From Alitta virens (taxonomy: Eukaryota; Annelida; Polychaeta; Phyllodocida; Nereididae), in NCBI GenBank assembly GCA_932294295.1, contig OW028575.1, positions 41,698,753-41,762,752 on the forward strand: a DNA stretch of 64,000 bases, written 5' to 3'. Below, piece by piece: positions 56,318 through 64,000 of the stretch (its first letter is position 1; every line of letters begins with the position of its first letter). The notes below the pieces were generated by a model. It was given only the letters and a program-made list of their open reading frames with translations. It did no database searches and had not been told where the DNA came from. The position numbers and the translations under genes are program-made.

Positions 56318-56450
56318 TGTCATATCATTGTAAATATTACGGCCGTTCACGAACGTCGCCGAAGTGCCCCTGCTTATCTGTATGTAAACCCCGCGCATGC
56401 GCAATGCTAATAAATATACATGTGCTAAAAACATGGCGTTTGTTATGACA
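56318..56450 (+). repeat. 3' LTR of the Mag-like element
   Basis: Identical to the 5' LTR except for one A-to-G difference. Confidence 0.95.
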
Positions 56451-56455
56451 CGTAC

Positions 56456-58099
56456 GTCAATAATATAAGCAATCAAATTGTACACAGAAGCCAACCTGTT
56501 AGAAGGAAAGGCATATGATATTTTGGATTACAATAACCTGCAGAAAGGATTTGAATTGAGTGTTGTTGTAAACATGTTAAAAGTATGGAGATTGACAAAA
56601 TGCTGCCAGTAATAAAAATATGATTTAAGAAAGCATTAATTACCTGTTTTATGGTTATCCATGGTACATGTATAGTAGTACCCTTGTACCATATAAAATT
56701 GCTGAGACTGTTTCCACCAATGTGGAAAAACGTTAAGCTCTGAAATAGACTTCAATTATCATTCAATTAAGTATGTTGTATTGCTTCCTAACCACTAACC
56801 TAGAAGACTATTATAAGGAATCATTGTACAGATTAAGATACATAGTAGGAGGACCAATGTGTGTAAACTTTTTACACACTCTTATCTTTTTTTATATTTT
56901 GGTTGATCCATCTATTATTGTAATAATTCTGACCATATTACTTGTGTCCTCAATTTTAATTGGTTACATCAAGGGAAATTATATTTACCTTGTGTAGTTG
57001 ATATCGGAAAGTTATAATTAGATTAACTCTTACCGTGAATATTGTTGGTCTCGTGGAGACACTATTGTTGTGTATTATAGATGAGGAATAACTCTTAACA
57101 CAGAGTATAGCTTGGCATAGAAAGGGTGGCTTTTAATCTAACATATAAACAAGGTATATGCAATGTATAGATACAAGTATCAGGTTCAGCTACAGCTGGT
57201 AAACTGATTAAACTTAAGGTTACACAAGTATTTCAAAACCCCTTTTTCCAGGGGTCAGTTTGCTATTGGTTCTCTCTACTCCAGTGCACATATACATGGC
57301 CTGTTCTTATTGGCTTGTGCCTTGGGGTGGACAGTGGTCACTACCCCTTTTTCTGGTTCACTTATCTTTGTTTAAGTTTTAGACTTTAAATGCCTTAAAG
57401 CAGGCTTGCTTAAAGTTCTTATTACTGAACTCTTAAGTCATAGTTCAGTAATACATAATAGATTGATATTTTGTTACATTAATACATTTTGACTATATGA
57501 CACTATCCAGTACAGTGACGGCTGCCAAAGCTGTTGCTTCGGCAATGTCATAATTTGACAGCTTGCCACTGTACCTTTTTTTCGTAGTTCTGCGATTTTG
57601 TCTGAATTTTGTCAATATATTATTGAGGAATACATAATTGTGACATTAGATATACATAATCAATAATAGAGAAATCATATAATTTATTTGAAAGTAATTT
57701 TTACCAGTTGGGTCTGGCAGGGCATCAGGAGCCCTCAATTGTAGAGGAATGGCCCTCTGAGATTTTGCCTTTTAAAGACTCAAAGCTGAAAGGGTCAATG
57801 CCACAAGGAGTCCGCATCATATAGGTCACTAAACGTCTTGATTAGATATAAAAATAATGGATTAGGATGTCTTGAAGGCATCAAAAATTACATTACATTT
57901 GCTGATGATTTTCCGGGCCAAACCCAGTGGGCATACCACTTGGATTTCACGTGGTGGACTAGTGGAAATGTGGTGGAATGACATGGACAATTTCATGTGA
58001 TTAATAGCATGTGATTATCATGTTATATTCTCCCACGTGGATAATTCCACTTTTTCGTCACAACATTTCTCTTCATGTTCTTCATATGGAATTGTCTAC
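56456..58099. other. AT-rich intergenic sequence
   Basis: No gene is seen. An imperfect inverted repeat with GTACAGTG ends lies at about 57512-57575 and may be a small foldback element. Confidence 0.45.
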
Positions 58100-58276
58100 G
58101 TGGTGATCATGTCATATGAGAGAAACCATGCAAAGAAATGTGCTTTGAAATCAAAGAGCGACTTGTTATTGGATAGATATAAACACTTAAGAAATCAAAT
58201 AACAATACAAATTAGAACTGCTAAAAAGGAGTATTATGAACAGAAATTAGCAGAATGTAGAAATAATTTCGGTTAA
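58100..58276 (+). pseudogene. LINE ORF2 fragment before the RT domain
   Basis: The frame reads RNHAKKCALKSKSDLLLDRY, then RNQITIQIRTAKKEYYEQKL, and stops. This is the basic helical linker between endonuclease and RT in Jockey/CR1-like elements. Both sides are missing, so it is a dead fragment. Confidence 0.65.
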
Positions 58277-58867
58277 CCACCAAGGGGTAAATCGTGTATT
58301 TCAGCTGGGAAGAGAATGAGAACAAGTGCAAAAAATTACGAAGAAGCTTTCAAACATCTCGGTCCAATAACTTTTGAATTTTCCCCCATTTCTCATTGGC
58401 AGCTTTGACGGGGTGCTCAAGTATATGTTCAAAGCAGACAGTGTAGATCAAATTGGGAACCCTAACCTCTGCAGCTGAAATATTGAACAGAAAAAAGGTT
58501 GAAAAAGAGATAAAAAGGACTTAACAGCCCAATAAGGAATTCTTGAGTGTCCTTGACACTCACATACAAGAATCTGTTCCATTTTGCATGGATGACTGTT
58601 TGTCCAATCCGACTCGATATATCCCCCCCCCCCCCCCTCCCCGCTTGCAGACAGGGAAGAAATGAACATACACACAGTTTGTAGCCCTCCTCGATAAAGA
58701 TGTATAGGGTATGAAGATAGCAACATTAAATGAAAATCATTAACATCCAACTATGGAATGGATATACAAGTATGGTTAGCTTAGCTAGTGTAGATAATAT
58801 ATAACAGAGTAGCTAAAAAATACAAAATTTTGCTAATATCCAGCTTTATAGAATTACTGAAACATTC
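58277..58867. other. Non-coding, with a poly-C tract
   Basis: A run of 15 C lies at 58623-58637. Weak similarity to LINE protein may continue to about 58450, but stops prevent a firm call. Confidence 0.4.
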
Positions 58868-59045
58868 AGTGGTTCTTGTCCTGTACACCGATCTCAATAA
58901 AATAAAAAGGTAGACAGAAGATACCTGGAATACAAACTTGTGCCAGCAGCAGCTAGGTTAGGTTGACATTAACGATGTGTTAACCACAGAAGGGTCACAT
59001 CAGGATTGAGACATGGTTAGAAAATAACTATATATAAGGCATGCA
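58868..59045 (+). repeat. Direct repeat, copy 1
   Basis: From AGTGGTTCTTGTCCTGTA to AAGGCATG. It is repeated at 59636-59794 with small indels. Shared landmarks are GATCTCAATAAAATAAA, GGTTGACATTAACGATGTG and GACATGGTTAGAAAATAACT. Confidence 0.85.
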
Positions 59046-59167
59046 TAGTGCGCACATTATTTTGGTGATATGGGCTCCTTTTCTTTTCAGGAGTGACACG
59101 TGGAAAAATCACAGGGGTAAACTGCCCTAAATTTCATTGGAGACCCCATGGAAGGAAGAAAATGCAG

Positions 59168-59490
59168 GTCTGATTGATGGATGGATGGATGTCTGTGGAT
59201 GGATAGATAGATAGATAGATATGGAAAGTGCAGCCCTCTATAAGGCAAGTTCTTTGATTTATGAGGTGAGAGAGGAGTCCACCCATTTTACACATGTACC
59301 CCATGGATGGGGTCTTTTACTTGCCTCAGCATAGACACGAAGTACAAGGGACCACCTTTTTTTTTACGTCTCATCTGAACGACATCCAGCTGAGATGTAG
59401 CTCATGAAGAGTGCCCAGTCTAGGGATCAAACCCCGGACTTTCAGTATAGCAAACCAATGTGGGACAAGTATCTGTCTTAAGGGAGTCTC
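59168..59490 (-). mobile_element. SINE-like element with tRNA-type B box and (GATA)n tail
   Basis: On the minus strand the unit runs from about 59490 to a tail of ATCT/CATC repeats (59220-59172). GGGGTTTGATCCC (59435-59423) resembles a polymerase III B box of a tRNA-derived head. The body includes CAGCTGGATGTCGTTCAGAT and AAGACCCCATCCATGGGG. The tail junction is shared with the repeat at 38.2 kb. No clear A box was found, so the class is tentative. Confidence 0.5.
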
Positions 59491-59635
59491 CCCTTCACAT
59501 TTACTCTAGTTAAATAATGTCAGGTTGCTACCTGCTAATGTTTTGTAAACATATATACCAACTTGAAACAAAAGAGTTTTTGTGAAAATTACATGATTCT
59601 AAAAGAATATGAACCTGTAAAAAAAAGTGGTTCTT

Positions 59636-59794
59636 GTCCTGTAAACTGATCTCAATAAAATAAAATAAATTATACAGAAGATACCTGGAGAACCGCAGCT
59701 AGTTTAGGTTGACATTAACGATGTGTTAACCACCAAAGGGTCATTCACATTAGGATTGGGACATGGTTAGAAAATAACTGTAAATAGGGCATGA
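59636..59794 (+). repeat. Direct repeat, copy 2
   Basis: Second copy of the 58868 repeat in the same orientation; the SINE-like element lies between them. The following stretch, 59795-60107, is non-coding. Confidence 0.85.
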
Positions 59795-60107
59795 GTTACG
59801 TAATTACCTACAGGGAAATTGTATCAATATGAAAAGATCATGTTAAGGGTAAGTCAGAATCTGTGAATAATATTGATAACCTGCCATATAAAATCTAGAT
59901 CTGACAGTGGTAAGTCAACATATTTCACTTAAATGTTTTCTACAGTTGAGGTCCCATTGCAGAGGTCACCTATGGGGTGAGGCTCTCCTCCATTAAGTCC
60001 CGGAAGATCTGACAGGGTGACAAACAAAATTATGAACTGTCTTGAAAATCGCTAATACATTATAAAGCAAGATTCAAAGCAGTCAATTCAGACTGATCAG
60101 GCAAATT

Positions 60108-60990
60108 ATGGACAAGATGCCTGCCATCAAACACCAAAGAAAAATAGCCGTAGTAACTGCAGCAGTAGTAACTGCAACCTCATTTTTACAGCACCATCTG
60201 CAAAGTAGTGGTAGTACAAGATTGGGATTAACGATTTTGTCTACACTGCCTTCATGTCAGTCACCTTCACACCTATCTCTAAAATTCTAGAACGAGCAGT
60301 CTTGGTACAAGTAGAAGCTTTCTGCAATGGAACAATGTATTCTCTATGAATGACTATGCAAGATCTCAAATCAGTCGAGGAAATTTAGACTACTCATGTT
60401 AGATGTTCAAAAGGCCTTTGACAGTGTCCACCAGAGAATGCTTTGTGAAAAGATAAGACTTGCTGGCATTGACGACACCTGGTACAAGTCTTATTTACAA
60501 GGTCGAAAGCAAGTTGTCTCTGTCAATGACTATTTGTCACCATAAAAGTCAATTTGCAATGATATGTCAACTTGTGTATCCTGCAAATTGATCTTTTATG
60601 CGTATGATGTAATCCGGCTGTCTAGTCATCGTGACATTGATTAAGTTACAAGTGAGCTAAGCAAAAAAGTAGCTGTCATCATTGGCTAACAAACAACAAA
60701 TTATCTATGCATATGGGCAAAACTGAAACGATCATTTTATGTTCCGAATGCAAAAGAGGCATGATTAAAAATGTTATCATCAATTGTGGAGATCACCCAA
60801 TAAGCCCAAGCGAAGTTGAATTGAAAAATGTAACTTCAGCTACCAAGGGGCACTGTATTGGAACAACCTGCCAAAAGTATTTTTTTTAACTAAAGTCAGG
60901 CAAATTCTCAAAACTCAAGCACACCTTGATGAAGTAAATGATTGTGTAAAGTGTATACTGGTAATTTTTATTCATTTATTACTAATACTA
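60108..60990 (+). pseudogene. LINE reverse transcriptase, heavily decayed
   Basis: Scattered frames in RT order: FTPISKILERAVLVQVEAF, then DVQKAFDSVHQRMLCEKIRL followed by WYKSYLQGRKQVVSVND, a catalytic-box remnant FYAYDVIRLSSH (normally A-D-D), and LSMHMGKTETIILCS. Many stops and shifts lie between the blocks. It is similar in type to the LINE pieces at 0.5, 21.3 and 58.1 kb. Confidence 0.75.
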
Positions 60991-61189
60991 TTATAATTAT
61001 TATTATTACAGTGTTAATTTCAAATGTTGGATAGACTTTATTGCACCTTGATGTCATCTTGCACAATATCTAAAAGGGACCACACTTGAAATAAGTTTTC
61101 TAACTTTAGTGTGCTATCCCAATGGCATTAAAACAGTGTACTTCTTGCATCTCAGTCATGTAATGATATGTATGTACAGTATTGTACAC

Positions 61190-63710
61190 CCTTGGTCCCA
61201 CCCACCTGGCTATTCCTCCGCCAACACAAACCCCTGCTATTCCACCAACTGACCCAGCCACTGCTGGTCCGCCTACTGACCTAGCAACTGCTATTACTTC
61301 ACTGACTCCGCCATTGATATTCCATCCACTGGCCCAGCCGAAAGAGGAAAATCAAAGAAAGTATAAAATGACCAAGTGTTTTGTGCAGTCTGCAAAAAGT
61401 ATGTTGGGAAGCATGACAACCGACAGATGCTGTTCAGTCGGCTGAGAATATAATACAACAAGTAAGTTTGCAAGAAATGTATTGGATGGACAGAGAAAGA
61501 CGTGGACACCCTTGATAATGGCTTGATTACATGCATGCGAACTGTTAACACTAAGGTTTAATTTTTAGATAAATAAGTTTCGTAAAATATATTGAGAATA
61601 CTGGGTCTGACTGTAACGGCAAACTAGTCACATGTTGGGATACAATGATGAAAGCAATTCCTAACATCACTGAAGCCTTAAAAATGCTGAATCAACCAAA
61701 CGCACCACCTGAAGAAATTTCTGTTGATGCGTTTGTACACTTCATACTAAACCCATTAATCCATTCGGATGGTGCTCTGATGTGCACTTCTCACTATTCC
61801 ACAAGCGTTGGACAGCCAGGTGCATAATAGCAGATATATATTCAGCAGTGGCTATGTCTACGGTTAGTTTCATAAAATATGATTGACTCTAGACATCTTT
61901 AGCGACCTATTCCTGACTGTAGCTATAACTGGCTGAGGCCAGCCTCTTTTGTCCACTGCTAGCTTATAGTCGGCTTACACCTACAACCACTGCAAATATT
62001 AAAATCTTCATAAATGTAAGAAATTTATATAATATATCGCAAATATTATGCATGATGCAAGACATGCATATTTTCAACAAAGAATGGTGAATATGAGTAA
62101 CTCTCAACTTATGTACCAAATGGTGCTGCATATACTTTCAGATCTGGCTTTAAGTAGCCAGCTAGTTAGTTAGTTAGCTAGCTATAGCCACATTCATTTA
62201 GTGGCAGGTATAGCAGAAGTTATCCAGCTTTGTCTAGGTTCAATTTGACAGGCAGTTTTTAATGAAACTAACTGTATGTTCCCTCAGAAGACTAGTGGTG
62301 GGCGATATGTTTAACAACCCGTTAACCTCTGAGGTCATTCACATTGTGCTAGGCAGGCAGAGCAAGACAGATTTGAAGATACATATTGATGGAGACCAAC
62401 TCACACGAGAAAGATTTTCTGGTGCAAAACTTCTTCGCATTGGAGGCGCAAATGAAGCTGAGTGCTATGATCATCTTGGTCCCAATACGTTTGAGTTCTT
62501 TCACATGCTCATGAATTTCATAGGTGTGATGTTTAAAAATGTGTACAAAGCGGACAGCGTGAGTGAACTAGGTACTCTGCGTTGTGAACAAGCCCACATT
62601 TCGAGGACCAATGTTGATGCTGATTGTCGCAAAGTATATGAAACAAAGATTTTGTTTTGTCATTTATTGATGCCTACATTGTGGAGGCCATTTTGCATCA
62701 CTTCCGAATGGAAGATGTACACTCAGCCTCGAGTCAGTACCAGCCGCCGGGTGATGCATCCCAAGTAAAGGATTGGATTCAAGAACAGTTTGGTGCAATT
62801 GTAGACAACTATGTAGCACCAGGGCTGAAAGAAAAGATCTCAGCATTACAGAAACATGTTCCTGATGTAATAGGTTAAGTCCTAATTCAGTCTGCATATT
62901 GTTCTGCATAATAAAAAGAAAAGTAAATTTAACCGAGAGATTAAGTGTTTGGAAAAAAAAACCAATATACAATTTTTTGTTTTCAGATGATGGCAAGGTA
63001 CTTAATATGAAGCTGAGGAATGGACGCTTCATCTAAGTTCTCCACAAAAATAGTCAGAAGACCAAAAATGGTGATATAGTCAAACCTTCCGCTCTGACTA
63101 TTGAAAGAACTAAGCACACCTTGTGCTGGAACTTGGGCTGCTGTTCAAAAATTTCTTGGATTTAGTTAAACTTCCGTACAGACAACGTGGAATTCGTGTT
63201 ACTGAAAATTATGATGATTATGTTCAAAGAAAACAACAATCTGTTATATATGCAAATGAGGTACTGCGCCTGCTCGTCCATCAGCAGTGCATTTTATCGG
63301 AACAAGATGCCTGCTGTGAATTTTATGGACTGTTTGTGAACACTGCCGGAAGGATTGATTCGCATGTGGTGGTTGATGATCGTATGGAATGGGTTGTAGG
63401 TGTTGTCAAGAAACATCTACAACATATATACTCCAACAAACGAGAGAGCAACATACAAACTCGCATGCGAGCATTGCCTGGTATTGCAGAAATTGCAAAC
63501 AACTATGACAATAATACTAATGTAGTGAATCGTGCAAAGAAGCATACCACTGCATCATCACATGCTGATGAGTTAAAGATGCTTGATGACCTGCGGAATG
63601 TTAGGCCTTTTGACCATAAACATGGAAGAGAATGTCGAGCGTTTAAAGGTTTGGAAAGGTCTTTGATTGGAAAGGCCAGTGCATCAAAGCTGCTGGGAGG
63701 TAAATTGTAA
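61190..63710 (+). pseudogene. DUF6589-type mobile-element-derived gene, frameshifted
   Basis: A Cys-rich patch near 61370 (FCAVCKKYVGKHDNRQM) may be the N-terminal zinc part. The frame at 62262 carries HIDGDQLTRERFSGAKLLRI, then FEFFHMLMNFIGVMF, SELGTLRC and ISRTNVDADCRKVY, which is the DUF6589 pattern as I know it. The frame slips near 62645 and continues IDAYIVEAILHHF to about 62878. There, or just before at a GT, it may splice to DDGKVLNMKLRNGRF near 62987. It slips again, and a last frame (63123-63710) has DYVQRKQQSVIYANEVLRLL, FYGLFVNTAGRIDSHVVVD and VKKHLQHIYSNKRESNIQTR. Function in this family is unknown; it is spread with transposons in invertebrates. At least three shifts make this copy non-functional. 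Confidence 0.65.
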
Positions 63711-64000
63711 ACAATATTATTTGTATTGACTCCAAACTTATTCCTGTGAGTCATGTGACATTTGTGAAAAGTTGAATTTATAAACTATTTACAAGAATTA
63801 CTTTTTATAATTATCAAAATTAAAATCGGCATGTTTAAAAGCCAGTTTCAGATGTAAAATTAGCCTCTGTATATGTATTTTTATCTTATTTATTTACCAA
63901 CGATTATCAAAATCTAGCATTGTGCTTTTCAAGACATTTTCAAAATATTTATGAAACTTCATACTTCTATGTGCAATATTTGTTAACTCAATTGAGCCTC
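63711..64000. other. AT-rich sequence to the window end
   Basis: No feature is recognised. Confidence 0.5.

Larger units (their letters stand above)
51519..56450 (+). mobile_element. Full-length, probably young Ty3/gypsy (Mag-like) retrotransposon
   Basis: 4,932 bp. LTRs of 133 bp lie at 51519-51651 and 56318-56450 and differ only at one base (A at 51546, G at the matching place 56345). The 5-bp target duplication CGTAC occurs at 51514-51518 and 56451-56455. A primer site, a polypurine tract (AAAAGGGGAGA, 56307-56317) and one continuous gag-pol frame complete it. All parts required for transposition appear present. Assignment to the Mag-like group rests on short LTRs, a single gag-pol frame and the RT/RNase H wording. 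It is inference. Confidence 0.95.

Noticed and set aside
59423..59435. Possible tRNA gene from a B-box-like word
   Set aside because: No cloverleaf, anticodon stem or A box can be built around it; a tRNA-derived SINE is more likely.

Overview
The window is nuclear DNA from a multicellular animal, most probably a marine invertebrate. Its genes have many short GT-AG introns and animal-type orthologues, it is AT-rich, and it carries a dense mix of Ty3/gypsy, Ngaro (DIRS-type), LINE, SINE-like and foldback elements plus a DUF6589-type mobile gene. I cannot name the phylum from sequence alone.

Layout. 1-1.6 kb: AT-rich DNA with a decayed LINE reverse transcriptase. 1.7-20.0 kb (+): WDR90/POC16, a centriole-wall protein, about 36 exons, whose reading frame can be followed across every junction after exon 1. 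20.3-20.9 kb (-): the last two exons of a DNA-PKcs (PRKDC) gene, broken by a one-base insertion and a lost 5' splice site, with no other part of that large gene in the window. 21.55-35.94 kb: a nested mobile block. A dead Ty3/gypsy element (protease and most of RT deleted, frameshifts, an extra zinc-finger/coiled-coil ORF after pol) has had its 3' LTR split by a 5.8-kb Ngaro retrotransposon on the minus strand with open gag-like, RT-RNase H, tyrosine recombinase and SGNH-hydrolase frames. 36.5-45.9 kb (+): three compact housekeeping genes in a row, HEMK1 (glutamine methyltransferase for release factors), PSMD10 (gankyrin) and TOMM22 (mitochondrial import receptor). 45.9-51.5 kb: intergenic, with unassigned coding-like remnants. 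51.52-56.45 kb: a young, apparently full-length Ty3/gypsy element (Mag-like) with 133-bp LTRs differing at one base, a 5-bp target duplication and one uninterrupted gag-pol frame. 56.5-64 kb: LINE pieces, a SINE-like unit between two copies of a direct repeat, and a frameshifted DUF6589-type gene.

The host genes are not an operon and share no single pathway, although HEMK1 (probably) and TOMM22 are both mitochondrial. WDR90 and the PRKDC remnant converge, with stop codons 278 bp apart. The most unusual items are the orphan DNA-PKcs tail, the extra ORF of the dead Ty3 element, the interspersed 18-bp repeat array inside the Ngaro element, and the nearly pristine Mag-like element. I did not find a clearly new defence or metabolic system.
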